Positions 1 through 8,273 of a stretch of DNA of 64,000 nucleotides are shown here, in pieces. Origin of the DNA: Pedobacter cryoconitis. GTDB lineage: Bacteria > Bacteroidota > Bacteroidia > Sphingobacteriales > Sphingobacteriaceae. The stretch lies in contig NZ_JACHCG010000001.1 in assembly GCF_014200595.1 (NCBI RefSeq), positions 1,364,001 through 1,428,000 on the forward strand, in the 5' to 3' direction. Below the pieces are notes generated by a model. That model was not told the origin of the DNA. It ran no database searches and was given only the letters and a program-made list of their open reading frames with translations. Each line of letters starts with the position of its first letter. Position 1 is the first letter of the stretch. The position numbers and the translations under genes are program-made.

Positions 1-35
1 ATATCATTAATAATTTATAGTACAAATTTAGTTCA

Positions 36-174
36 ATCCTGGGCTGTTTTTGTAGGCCAGTTTTGAGAAATATACCAGCCCAGATTTAACTGTTCAAGCG
101 CCGTTATGGTAATATTATATGAAAATATTGGGGTAGATTTGTATTTCTATTTTCATGTAAACCACAGCCCAGAT
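36..174. promoter_or_regulatory. Three copies of a CAGCCCAGAT operator-like repeat
   Basis: The 10-mer CAGCCCAGAT occurs exactly at 76-85 and 165-174. An inverted, one-base-longer version (ATCCTGGGCTG) lies at 36-46. The last copy overlaps the start codon of the MocR-type regulator at 173. Regulators of this family commonly bind repeated sites upstream of their own or a divergent gene, so autoregulation is inferred. A divergent target may lie left of the window. Confidence 0.55.
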
Positions 175-1636
175 GTTACCTTATAAATCATTAATTCAGG
201 TTGATCGGAAATCTTCTGTAACACTATATATCCAGGTGTGCAATACTTTTATATCATTGATCACGAATGGTACGCTTAAGCCGTCTGATATATTACCAAG
301 CTCCCGCGTACTTGCAGAATTGATAGGTATTAATAGAAATACGGTGAAGTTGGCATATGAGGAATTAATTAGCCAGGGATGGGCTGAATCTATTGAGCGC
401 CAGGGAGTATTTGTTCTTTCTAAATTACCTGTGCTTTCTAAAACCAGAATACCCGAAGTCAATAAAAATAATAGTTCTCAGGAGTCTTTTATCTGGACTA
501 ATCATTTTGAAAAAGCAATACCCAGTGATAATTTTCAGAAAAATATTCTAACTATTGATGATGGATTTCCTGATGTGCGCTTAGCTCCGGTAGATAATTT
601 GATGCGCGAGTATCGTAGCCTTTCCAGAAAATTCTTCGGTAAAAACTTTCTGAAATATGGCAGCTCCAAAGGATCAGAGCATCTTCGCGAATCTATTGCT
701 AATTATCTCTCGAATACCAGGGGATTAGTTGTTCCTTCTGAAAATATAATGATTACAAAGGGCAGCCAGATGGGGATTTATTTAGCAGCTCAATTGCTGC
801 TCGGGCCTTCTTACAATATCGCAGTTGGAGTTTCAAATTACCGTTCTGCTGATGATACTTTCATTTATGCTGGTGCTAATCTTATACGGATCCCTGTAGA
901 TGAGAATGGGATGGATATTGATTATTTGGAAGAGATTTTAAAGAAGAAGAGTTTAAAGGCAGTATATATTATACCGCATCATCACTTTCCAACAACTGTA
1001 ACAATGAGCATGGAAAGAAGGTTAAAACTGTTAAATCTGGCTAAAGAATACCGTTTTGCAATTATTGAAGACGACTATGATTTTGATTTCCATTATGATA
1101 ATAAGCCTTATGTACCGTTGGCAAGTATTGATCACAATCATAACGTAATTTATATTGGTTCGATTACGAAAACTTTTGCCCCTGGGTTGAGAACTGGGTT
1201 TATGATTGGGCCTTTGGCTTTTGTTGATGCTGCATCTTCATTGAGACAGCTGATAGATAAGCAAGGGGATACATTGTTGGAAGAAGCTTTTGCCGTGTTG
1301 TTTGACAATGGGGAAATGGAAAGGCATTTCAGGAAGTCGCTGAAGATTTATAAGCAGCGGAGAAATCTTTTCTGTGAGCTACTTAAGTCTGATTTTAGTG
1401 AGGAAATAAAGTTTAAAGTTCCGGAAGGAGGGCTGGCAGTGTGGACGAACTTTGATAAAAAGATTGATCTGGTTAAAATGTCTGAAGAAGCATTGAAAAA
1501 GGGGGTATATATTGGCAATGGGAGTTTTTATAAGAATGAGTTATTTGTTACCAATGGGTTGAGGATGGGGTTCGCTTCGCTGGAGGAAAATGAGATGGTA
1601 AAAGCAATGGGGATTCTGAAACAGGTGTTGCTTTAG
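173..1636 (+). CDS. MocR/PdxR-type transcriptional regulator
   Basis: A 487-residue protein with a GntR-type winged helix-turn-helix at about residues 12-80 (LPSSRVLAELIGINRNTVK) joined to a fold-type I aminotransferase-like domain. The PLP lysine is expected at Lys333 in SITKTFAPG, and the EDDYDFDF segment is typical of the family. Such proteins sense PLP or amino-group ligands and activate or repress neighbouring genes, often for vitamin B6 or amino acid metabolism. The regulated gene is not identifiable here because the window starts just upstream. The ATG at 173 sits inside an operator-like repeat. The last third uses many GGG and G-ending codons. Family assignment is firm; the ligand is unknown. 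Confidence 0.9.
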   Translation: MLPYKSLIQVDRKSSVTLYIQVCNTFISLITNGTLKPSDILPSSRVLAELIGINRNTVKLAYEELISQGWAESIERQGVFVLSKLPVLSKTRIPEVNKNNSSQESFIWTNHFEKAIPSDNFQKNILTIDDGFPDVRLAPVDNLMREYRSLSRKFFGKNFLKYGSSKGSEHLRESIANYLSNTRGLVVPSENIMITKGSQMGIYLAAQLLLGPSYNIAVGVSNYRSADDTFIYAGANLIRIPVDENGMDIDYLEEILKKKSLKAVYIIPHHHFPTTVTMSMERRLKLLNLAKEYRFAIIEDDYDFDFHYDNKPYVPLASIDHNHNVIYIGSITKTFAPGLRTGFMIGPLAFVDAASSLRQLIDKQGDTLLEEAFAVLFDNGEMERHFRKSLKIYKQRRNLFCELLKSDFSEEIKFKVPEGGLAVWTNFDKKIDLVKMSEEALKKGVYIGNGSFYKNELFVTNGLRMGFASLEENEMVKAMGILKQVLL

Positions 1637-1842
1637 TTTTCAAGATTAGCTATGTTTTGCAATTGTTTTATTCAGTATTAACTATATATAATTAACTATA
1701 ATAATTATATATTGGGAAGTATACAGCGGTGATTTCGTGTTTTTGAAATTGTAATGTTTTTAATAGATTTCTTATTAATAATACTTTAAATGACATTATT
1801 GTTTAATTTGCAATACAATGTATAAACTTAGTAATTATTAAT

Positions 1843-2331
1843 ATGAAAAAAATGTTAGTTGCGATTTGCCTTTTATCCTTAGTTTGTCTGGGAAATAATG
1901 TTTCTGCCCAGCTAAAAGTGGGAAGAACTAAAGAACAAATTAATGAAGACAAAAAAAACATAACGCCCCAATTAATTGGATCGAACAATCCTATAACGCC
2001 AACATTTCAGTTATATCGCTTAGGAAAGACAGTTGAAATTTTGTCATTTACTGACGATATAAATGCAACCCGCAAAGTAGCATTTGCTTCTGTTAAAGAT
2101 GAAATTGATTTTTATAATTATGTGTTAGGGCTTTTTGATGATTTCAAAAACAATGAATTTTCGATAGGAAAAACACGTATCGTTCCATTAAAAATGGGCA
2201 AAATATTGGGTACAAAAAATTTAGCATTTGATTTTTATATAGACGGTGATACTCACGCTTACAAATCATTGGTTATTGGGAAATCAGGTTGGGAAAGACT
2301 GTTTAAAAAATCAATAATTAACGAGAAATAA
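1843..2331 (+). CDS. Secreted hypothetical protein
   Basis: A 162-residue protein that I do not recognise. Residues 1-22 form a clear Sec signal peptide (Lys-Lys start, hydrophobic core, cleavage after NVSA), giving a mature protein of about 140 residues in the periplasm or outside the cell. There are no cysteines after the signal and no catalytic motif. It stands alone between the MocR regulator and the NUDIX gene and is followed by a strong hairpin terminator. ATG at 1843 is the only start that includes the signal peptide. Confidence 0.7.
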   Translation: MKKMLVAICLLSLVCLGNNVSAQLKVGRTKEQINEDKKNITPQLIGSNNPITPTFQLYRLGKTVEILSFTDDINATRKVAFASVKDEIDFYNYVLGLFDDFKNNEFSIGKTRIVPLKMGKILGTKNLAFDFYIDGDTHAYKSLVIGKSGWERLFKKSIINEK

Positions 2332-2353
2332 AAGACCAGCGTATATAAATTTT

Positions 2354-2403
2354 AAAGGTGTAAGGAATTAGGTTTTTTAACCTTTTACCTTACACCTTTT
2401 TTA
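2354..2403 (+). terminator. Intrinsic terminator
   Basis: AAAGGTGTAAGG pairs with CCTTACACCTTT across a short loop and is followed by a T-rich run. It lies just after the secreted protein gene ending at 2331. Confidence 0.8.
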
Positions 2404-2576
2404 TTAATTTTTAAGGTTTTTTCAGAACGGGACATTACCCGGAGGCACCGCTTTTGTCTGATTTTTGGACTTAAGTGTTTGATTGATCCGGATGCTTATT
2501 TAAGGGGGATTGTTATCTGTTTAAACAATTATTTAGTCTGTATGTTGGATTGGTATTTGACCTTATAATTAGCTTT

Positions 2577-3041
2577 ATGAAATCTATCAGTGCGGGAATA
2601 TTATTATATCGTATTAATGCTGAGCTGACTGAGGTATTTTTGGTTCATCCTGGTGGTCCGTTTTTTCGACATAAGGATAAGGGCTACTGGACAATTCCTA
2701 AGGGGGAACCTGTTGCGCAGGAGGAATTGCTATCCACTGCTTTGCGTGAGTTTTATGAGGAAACTGGTTATTCACCGGCAGGTGATTTTAAGGAATTAAA
2801 GTCTATTGTACAGAAAGCTGGAAAAGTAGTGCATTGCTGGGCGGTAGCTGGAGATTTAAATCCTTCAAATATGGTTTGTAATACTTTCGCTTTGGAGTGG
2901 CCATCCCGGTCTGGGAAAATTGTGGATTTTCCAGAGGTTGATAAAGGAAATTGGTTTTCTTTGGATCAGGCGAGACTGCTTATCAATTCGATGCAAATCA
3001 GCTTTTTGGATGAACTGGAAGAAATGCTGGCAACTGGCTGA
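2577..3041 (+). CDS. NUDIX hydrolase
   Basis: A 154-residue NUDIX protein. The Nudix box is complete at about residues 43-65: it begins GEPVAQEE and ends REFYEETGY, supplying the metal-binding glutamates for hydrolysis of a nucleoside diphosphate linked to another moiety. The N-terminal SAGILLYR strand and WTIPKG segment are also typical, resembling the Ap4A hydrolase/MutT-like branch. The open frame extends upstream to 2550, but ATG at 2577 (MKSISAG) matches the family N-terminus. Substrate cannot be told from sequence. It seems to be a single-gene unit. Confidence 0.87.
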   Translation: MKSISAGILLYRINAELTEVFLVHPGGPFFRHKDKGYWTIPKGEPVAQEELLSTALREFYEETGYSPAGDFKELKSIVQKAGKVVHCWAVAGDLNPSNMVCNTFALEWPSRSGKIVDFPEVDKGNWFSLDQARLLINSMQISFLDELEEMLATG

Positions 3042-3114
3042 TGGGATAAGTCAGGATGTTTTAAACATTCTTCCCTCGAGTGTGTTTAGTAGAAATTAAC
3101 TAATTTTATATAGG

Positions 3115-3402
3115 ATGGATAGGAAAGATTTTAATTTAAATGCAGAGCATTCTGATGCTGTTGGGAAAAATGATCTTACCCAGGGAATTAAAGACATTGA
3201 TGTTGACCAAATTCCCGGACCGGCTGGTACTGACGTTAATTTAGATGGTGTTCAGCAAAGTTCTAATTTGTATCCGCTTGAGCAGGAGTTGGACAGGGAG
3301 GGGGCAACTGGTCATGAGGATGAAGATTTAGGCATCAATTCTGATGGAACAAATCCTGGTACTGAATATTTTCCACCTTTGAATGAGCCTTCAGCGGATT
3401 GA
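3115..3402 (+). CDS. Small acidic, probably disordered protein
   Basis: A 95-residue protein very rich in Asp, Glu, Gly and Asn, with few hydrophobic residues and no signal peptide, so it is probably disordered in the cytoplasm. I do not recognise a named domain. Similar short acidic proteins often sit beside stress or general-maintenance genes in Pedobacter-like genomes; here the neighbours are a NUDIX hydrolase and a small coiled-coil gene on the other strand. Function unknown. Confidence 0.6.
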   Translation: MDRKDFNLNAEHSDAVGKNDLTQGIKDIDVDQIPGPAGTDVNLDGVQQSSNLYPLEQELDREGATGHEDEDLGINSDGTNPGTEYFPPLNEPSAD

Positions 3403-3445
3403 TGCTGGTGTGTTAAATTAATGCTGGTAGGATCAATGGTCTGAG

Positions 3446-3625
3446 TTATGAGCCTTGGCTTTGGTCGTTTTTGACATGAAGCAGGTTTTCTGTCTGCTTT
3501 TTAAGCTCCTGGAGTTTTTCATTGACTTTTGCAGTTTTCACTTTAAGCTCGGCTGATTTTTCTAAAAGCGCTTCAGTCAACTTTTTATTTTGGATTGAAG
3601 CTGAATTGTCTTGTTGATTTTCCAT
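3446..3625 (-). CDS. Small coiled-coil protein
   Basis: A 59-residue reading frame starting MENQQDNSAS and ending NDQSQGS. The middle (about residues 14-50) is a charged amphipathic helix rich in Lys, Glu and Leu with heptad-like leucines (LLEKSAELKVK, KLQELKKQ), so a coiled coil is likely. No signal or membrane segment. It fills an otherwise empty interval between two plus-strand genes and has clean codon structure with ATG and TAA. Function unknown. Confidence 0.6.
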   Translation of the reverse strand: MENQQDNSASIQNKKLTEALLEKSAELKVKTAKVNEKLQELKKQTENLLHVKNDQSQGS

Positions 3626-3706
3626 GTTATTAGCTTTTAGTGTGGTATAATTAATAACGTCTTTATCTGTTAATTATTGGGATAGTCTATTTTAGTATTT
3701 GCTGTT

Positions 3707-4468
3707 ATGGGAAAAAATAATGTTCCTGCTTACTATTCAGGTACCAGCGGCTTGCTATTGCCTGTGCGTAATAAGCTTTTTTATCCGGACGAATTTAAAG
3801 AAAAAAGCAGGTTGTGTTTTTATTCTTCGATGATGAACAGTATTGAGATCAATAGTTCTTTTTATAAAATACCAATGGCATCAACTGTTGCGAAATGGGC
3901 TAAGGATGTTCCGGAAAATTTTAGATTTACCTTTAAGCTTCCTAAGATGATCACACACAACAAGGGGCTTGCTTTTGATCCTGAATCTGTGAAAAAATTT
4001 ATGCAGGTTATTTCTTTGGCAGGTGATAAGAAGGGTTGTTTGCTGGTGCAGTTTCCCCCTGCTGTACGTATTGGAAACTTAAATCAGCTGGCTTTATTAA
4101 TGGCTTGTCTGCGTGAATGTGATAAAGCCGGTGACTGGAATATTGCGCTGGAGTTTCGCCATGTGTCTTTGTATTGCGAGCAGGTTTATCGCTTGCTTGA
4201 TGAATATGGTTTGGGAATGGTGATACAGGATAAACCACCTGCCAATACACCAATGCTGGATATAGATCTCAACTTTGTTTACTTGCGTTTTCACGGGCCT
4301 GGAGGAAGTTACAGGGGAAGTTATCAGGATGATTTAATGTCTGAATACGCAGCTTATATCCGGGAATGGATGGCCGAAGGAAAAACAGTGTATGCTTATT
4401 TCAATAATACTATGGGTGAGGCAATTGCTAATTTATTTACGTTGAAAGATTTGGTTCTTGGACTATAA
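3707..4468 (+). CDS. DUF72 (YecE-like) family protein
   Basis: A 253-residue protein of the DUF72 family, a TIM-barrel fold of unknown activity. The typical N-terminal 'Y.GTSG....W/Y' start (YYSGTSG), the NSIEINSSFYKIP block, FTFKLPKMITH, LVQFPP and the VYLRFHG strand are all visible. Length fits the family (230-300). It is cytoplasmic, with no signal peptide. It appears monocistronic. Some relatives are discussed as nuclease-like or sugar-binding, but no function is established. Confidence 0.85.
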   Translation: MGKNNVPAYYSGTSGLLLPVRNKLFYPDEFKEKSRLCFYSSMMNSIEINSSFYKIPMASTVAKWAKDVPENFRFTFKLPKMITHNKGLAFDPESVKKFMQVISLAGDKKGCLLVQFPPAVRIGNLNQLALLMACLRECDKAGDWNIALEFRHVSLYCEQVYRLLDEYGLGMVIQDKPPANTPMLDIDLNFVYLRFHGPGGSYRGSYQDDLMSEYAAYIREWMAEGKTVYAYFNNTMGEAIANLFTLKDLVLGL

Positions 4469-4606
4469 AAGATGATATCTCCATACAAAGATGAGGGGCG
4501 GCAGAAGCAGCTGATAATTACTAAACAGGGAACCAGTTAATTTAATTGAAAACATTCAAATGTGAAGGTTGTTCTTTAGGCATTGAATAATAAATCATTT
4601 ATACTT

Positions 4607-4897
4607 ATGGATCCTTTTAATATCGTAATTAAGGTTGAAGGCAGGCAGATTGACTTGAATATTCATCCCCAATTGGGTGATAATTTTAAAGTGATTTATC
4701 ATGGCGGCCTAATCGGTGAAATGTTCCTGCATAATGGCTTTTGGCAGGCGGTTTCTGCTGATGATTTGAATTCAGATGGCTATGCTATTTATGAGTATAA
4801 TGAGGACTCCGGACATGTGGATATTTTATTCGATCAAACTGTAATTGCGCAAATCGGGAGGGAAATTGATGTGGTGCTGAGTAGAGCGTCTGGTTGA
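4607..4897 (+). CDS. Hypothetical protein
   Basis: A 96-residue protein beginning MDPFNIVIKVEG. The frame is open upstream to a TTG at 4583, but ATG at 4607 is preferred. It is mixed alpha/beta in composition with many aromatic and acidic residues, no signal peptide and no recognised motif. Proteins of this size and style are common as single genes in Sphingobacteriaceae. Function unknown. Confidence 0.55.
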   Translation: MDPFNIVIKVEGRQIDLNIHPQLGDNFKVIYHGGLIGEMFLHNGFWQAVSADDLNSDGYAIYEYNEDSGHVDILFDQTVIAQIGREIDVVLSRASG

Positions 4898-5304
4898 TTT
4901 GTTTCCTTTCAATTACTCAAACGAAACGTGCTTAATTTTGAATAATCTTCTGTTTTCATATATCAATTATTTACACAATCTTGTTTTTATAACTGTCTAT
5001 AGAAAAGCCAGTTTTCAACCCTTCTCACTTGATATAAATCATCCTGATCAAACTAATGGTTTTGACCTGCAACATCCGGGTACTGCCTTAGTACTGCCCG
5101 GGTACTCGTTAGGGTGAGAGCAATGCTAAAGTAACGTGAGTCCATGGTAAGTCCAAGTAAAAACAACTAGTTGAAAAGACTTGGAGTACCTATGGTTAAA
5201 GGCTGTTTAAAGCTTGGTCTTACATCGAGCACTACTTAGGCACAAATAAAGCATGACTAGTTGAAGACTGAAGAACTTTTTAATTTTTCCTTTGACCATA
5301 ACAT
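4898..5304. other. Long non-coding stretch before the DUF6266-type genes
   Basis: No convincing gene. Local repetition is visible: CCGGGTACTGCC near 5075 is followed by GCCCGGGTACT near 5096. ACTAGTTGAA occurs twice (about 5167 and 5257), each followed by an AGACT-containing sequence. The stretch ends at the 10-bp repeat array. It may be a long 5' leader or promoter region for the gene at 5413. Confidence 0.4.
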
Positions 5305-5354
5305 GGACAACTACGGACAATTGCAGACAGCCGAGGACAATTATGGACATTGCC
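5305..5354 (+). repeat. Five tandem 10-bp repeats of GGACAnnnnn type
   Basis: Units begin at 5305, 5315, 5325, 5335 and 5345: GGACAACTAC, GGACAATTGC, AGACAGCCGA, GGACAATTAT, GGACATTGCC. The period is exactly 10 bp, close to one DNA helical turn, and the GGACA half is conserved while the rest drifts. A second array of the same kind precedes the next DUF6266-type gene. Confidence 0.8.
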
Positions 5355-5412
5355 TGCTTAGGATGATACTCTTTAGCACAAATCCTTTACATTGATAAAA
5401 AAGCAAATATTT

Positions 5413-6192
5413 ATGGCAATTTTCGACGGTAAATTTTTAAAGGGAATCCTGGGCGATTTCATTTTTAAAGTAGTAAATGGGGTACAGATTGTTTCAAAAA
5501 GACCTGCGCCAGGCACAATGAAACAATCAGTGGAAACCAAAAATGCATCAGAGAATTTTCGTAAAAGTAGCAAGCTTGGAAAACATATTAGAGGTATATT
5601 TCATAATACGCTCGGTGGAATGAATGAAACAAGTTATGCTTTTCGATTCACCAGTGCGTTGACTACAGTCCTTACAGCATGTGATAATCCTACAAAAACG
5701 GGATACCTTTTTAAGCGAAACAGTTTTGGTAATTTAGCCGGTTTTGAATTTAATATTAAATCTCCTGTAAAAAAGATTTTGAATTTAAAACCGAAAATTG
5801 AACTCAATCAGGGAATTATGAAGATTGTTTATTATGAGTCAGGTAACGCGCCAAAATTGCGTTTTCCAAAGCATGCAACTCAATGCAAACTAACATTCGT
5901 AGTCGGATTAATCCGGCTGAAAGACGGTAAAAGAATTCTTAATCCGGAAAAATATAGCATTACCCTTAAAAAAAACGAAGAATTAATAAATCTGATTGAT
6001 TTTTCTTTTAAAATTCCAGACGGTTGTCTAAGTATCGCTGTAATGTTTTTGAGTTTCTATAATGGTGTTACCTTGTTAAATAGTAAATCATTTAATCCCG
6101 CAGTCATTTGTGACGCAATCTTAAGTCCCGGTACTTTTATCAATCCGGATAATCATTCATGGATGGAAATGCCAGGTTTGAATTTCGATTAA
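5413..6192 (+). CDS. DUF6266-like protein
   Basis: A 259-residue protein. The N-terminus (GKFLKGILGDFIFKVVNGV) shares the pattern GILGxFxxKV with the DUF6266 protein encoded at 6448, and both have a Lys/Ser-rich stretch followed by an aromatic amphipathic region, so I treat them as divergent relatives. No signal peptide or transmembrane segment. The frame is open to a TTG at 5392, but ATG at 5413 fits the homologous start. The gene sits 58 bp after one 10-bp repeat array and is followed by a terminator. DUF6266 has no known function. Confidence 0.6.
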   Translation: MAIFDGKFLKGILGDFIFKVVNGVQIVSKRPAPGTMKQSVETKNASENFRKSSKLGKHIRGIFHNTLGGMNETSYAFRFTSALTTVLTACDNPTKTGYLFKRNSFGNLAGFEFNIKSPVKKILNLKPKIELNQGIMKIVYYESGNAPKLRFPKHATQCKLTFVVGLIRLKDGKRILNPEKYSITLKKNEELINLIDFSFKIPDGCLSIAVMFLSFYNGVTLLNSKSFNPAVICDAILSPGTFINPDNHSWMEMPGLNFD

Positions 6193-6211
6193 TTTTGCAA
6201 CAGCTATTATC

Positions 6212-6245
6212 AAAGGCTCTCCTTAATTGGAGGGCCTTTCTTGTT
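6212..6245 (+). terminator. Intrinsic terminator
   Basis: AAAGGCTCTCC, loop TTAATT, GGAGGGCCTTT, then TTGTTTT. It separates the two DUF6266-type genes. Confidence 0.7.
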
Positions 6246-6283
6246 TTAACCCTGTTTTTAATAAATAAAGCTTTTTCAGTGCT

Positions 6284-6343
6284 GGACAAATCCGGTCAAA
6301 TCCGGTCAATTGCGGACAATAACGGACTATTGCGGTCAATTTA
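6284..6343 (+). repeat. Six tandem 10-bp repeats of GGWCAnnnnn type
   Basis: Units start at 6284, 6294, 6304, 6314, 6324 and 6334: GGACAAATCC, GGTCAAATCC, GGTCAATTGC, GGACAATAAC, GGACTATTGC, GGTCAATTTA. Period and consensus match the array at 5305-5354. It lies 104 bp upstream of the DUF6266 gene. Confidence 0.8.
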
Positions 6344-6447
6344 TTTTTGAGCTAATTTATTGATATACTTTCGTTTAACGAGTTTAAGCGGCCGGCATGC
6401 GATTGACTTGAATTAATAGAATAATTCATTGTTTAAAATTAAAGAAA

Positions 6448-7110
6448 ATGGGAAAGATCAGAACAGGAATCCTTGGTGGATTCTCAGGAAAAGTAGGAAC
6501 AGTAATCGGTACCAGGTGGCGCACGTTGGATGTAATGAAAAGTTTACCAAAAAAAACCAGTAAACCACCTGTGAGATCACAAATTGATCAACGCAATAAA
6601 TTTGGCTTAATAACCAGATTTTTAGGTGCTGTTAGTGAGGTTGTGAGTAAAGGATACCAATCCGGCAACAAACTGTCTGGCCCGATGAACGAGGCGGTTA
6701 AATTTAATCTGAAAGAAGCTATCTCAGGTGTGTCTCCATTATTTACGATCAATTATGCTAAGTTAAAACTGACTCTTGGAAAGTTGGACAGTCCACAGGA
6801 TCTTTTAGCAGTGCCAGTTTTAGGCCGTAAAGTAGCAATCAGCTGGGCCTATGATCCTTTGGATTTTAACACAGAAAATGAACGTTTAGAGCGTTCTACG
6901 GATAGAGCCAGTATAATAATTTACGATGAAACGAATGATTATTTTCTAATTCCATCAACTGCGGTCAGATCCGCTGGTAAATTAGAAGCACGTATGCTGT
7001 CTAAAACTATCGTTGGTAACACTTTACATTGCTGGTTTTACATTTCTTCTTTAGATGGTAAAAAGGTAAGTACTAGTGTTTATCTGGGGTCTGTCAAAGC
7101 TATTGCATAG
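6448..7110 (+). CDS. DUF6266 family protein
   Basis: A 220-residue protein with the DUF6266 N-terminal signature GILGGFSGKVGTVIGTRWR followed by a lysine-rich segment and a C-terminal beta-rich domain (AISWAYDP, IIIYDET, HCWFYISS). The family is largely confined to Bacteroidota and usually near 200-215 residues. Function is unknown; the Gly-rich start and lack of signal peptide resemble small virion or tail-associated proteins, but that is only an impression. The gene is followed by a strong terminator, then by membrane protein and amidase genes that may form a module with it. Confidence 0.8.
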   Translation: MGKIRTGILGGFSGKVGTVIGTRWRTLDVMKSLPKKTSKPPVRSQIDQRNKFGLITRFLGAVSEVVSKGYQSGNKLSGPMNEAVKFNLKEAISGVSPLFTINYAKLKLTLGKLDSPQDLLAVPVLGRKVAISWAYDPLDFNTENERLERSTDRASIIIYDETNDYFLIPSTAVRSAGKLEARMLSKTIVGNTLHCWFYISSLDGKKVSTSVYLGSVKAIA

Positions 7111-7119
7111 GATTTGAAT

Positions 7120-7152
7120 AAACCGGCAAGCTGACGAGTTTGCCGGTTTATA
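7120..7152 (+). terminator. Intrinsic terminator
   Basis: AAACCGGCAA pairs perfectly with TTGCCGGTTT over a 10-nt loop. It follows the DUF6266 gene. Confidence 0.75.
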
Positions 7153-7198
7153 TAATAAGACTGCTAATAACTGATAAATTCTTAAAATTTAAAATGTG

Positions 7199-7594
7199 AT
7201 GAATATAAAAACTATAGAATTGCCGGGGATAATTAAATTATTACCGGTTGTCAATACCTCCTTAAAAAGATCGGAACCTGGAATGATATTCGCAGTTTTG
7301 CTGTTAATATGGTGCTTTGCGCCCAGGTTTCTCAACTTGTTTGATGAAAGGGTAGGTAGCATAGATCAAAGTATCTGGCTACTGATTTTATTGAGCATGA
7401 TTAGCTTTCTTTTAATAACCGCTTTATCGTGGTGGTTATTACAATGGTTTTGGCTACTTATGAAATTACCCGCTCTAACATTTATGGTTTCACAATTTAA
7501 TTTTTTACCGTCATGGCAACAATTAGGCTTTTACTGGGTATCGTTTGCTTTGTTATTGTTAGCGGCTTCGGCTTGCTTGATCGCCATCTGTTAA
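7199..7594 (+). CDS. Small integral membrane protein next to an amidase
   Basis: A 131-residue hydrophobic protein with three probable transmembrane helices (about residues 29-50, 60-90 and 108-130), the second very rich in Trp. I do not recognise a family. GTG at 7196 directly precedes the ATG at 7199. Its last 82 bp overlap the amidase gene in another frame, so the two are translated together. A small membrane protein overlapping a cell-wall hydrolase looks like a holin-endolysin arrangement, but nothing in the sequence proves that role. Confidence 0.6.
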   Translation: MNIKTIELPGIIKLLPVVNTSLKRSEPGMIFAVLLLIWCFAPRFLNLFDERVGSIDQSIWLLILLSMISFLLITALSWWLLQWFWLLMKLPALTFMVSQFNFLPSWQQLGFYWVSFALLLLAASACLIAIC

Positions 7595-8067
7595 ATAACA
7601 AATTTAGCTTCAATGCTCTGGAGTGTCAAAAAAGAGAGCTCCTTGTTTGTATTGCGGAAAAAGAAATAGGGGTGAGGGAAATAACTGGAAATAATGACGG
7701 ATTTCGTGTAGAGACTTATTTGACCAGTGTAAGTTTAAAAAAAGGGCAGCCCTGGTGCGCAGGTTTTATAAGCTGGGTTTTTGCGCAGGCTGGATATGAT
7801 AAACCACGATCAGGGTGGACACCAGATCTTTTCCCTTTATCCCATTTAGCACGTTCTGCTTTACCAGGTAATTTGCTGGGTATATACTTTGTTAAATTAA
7901 AAAGAATAGCTCATGTTGGGTTGATAGTTAATCAAAAAGGAAATTGGGTAAATAGTGTAGAAGGTAATACGAATATTCAGGGCAGCAGGGAAGGTGATGG
8001 GGTTTATAGAAAAAAGAGACATGTCAAGACTATTTACAGGATTTCTGATTGGGTAAAAGTTGATTAG
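7513..8067 (+). CDS. CHAP/NlpC-P60-like peptidoglycan amidase
   Basis: A 184-residue protein with an N-terminal hydrophobic anchor or signal (residues 3-20) and a papain-like cell-wall hydrolase domain. The Cys nucleophile is expected in PWCAGFISWVF and the His in RIAHVGLIV, the order found in CHAP and related amidases. EKEIGVREITGNN is also typical of this group, and length matches single-domain enzymes. It overlaps the upstream membrane protein gene. Likely role: cleavage of peptidoglycan peptides at the membrane or periplasm, either for remodelling or lysis. Confidence 0.78.
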   Translation: MATIRLLLGIVCFVIVSGFGLLDRHLLNNKFSFNALECQKRELLVCIAEKEIGVREITGNNDGFRVETYLTSVSLKKGQPWCAGFISWVFAQAGYDKPRSGWTPDLFPLSHLARSALPGNLLGIYFVKLKRIAHVGLIVNQKGNWVNSVEGNTNIQGSREGDGVYRKKRHVKTIYRISDWVKVD

Positions 8068-8273
8068 TGTTAATTTTTGTTAAATAAGATATTGTGTTTT
8101 CTTTTTAATAAATAATATTTATTATATTACTGTATTATTAAACCTGTTTATTTTGAAAAACGTAAAATTATTCTGCAAAAGAGTTATACAGACTTTTTTG
8201 ATTATTCCTCCCTAATGTGACTATTTAACAATCGTTGAATAATTCAGATAGTTTAAAATTTAATCATGTGAAT

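Noticed and set aside
4899-5117. 72-codon plus-strand frame after the 4607 gene
   Set aside because: Starts at a TTG, has irregular low-complexity composition and overlaps the repeated non-coding stretch; no protein-like features.
6159-6350. 63-codon frame across the terminator and the 10-bp array
   Set aside because: Runs through the terminator and repeat units in a frame unrelated to either neighbour.
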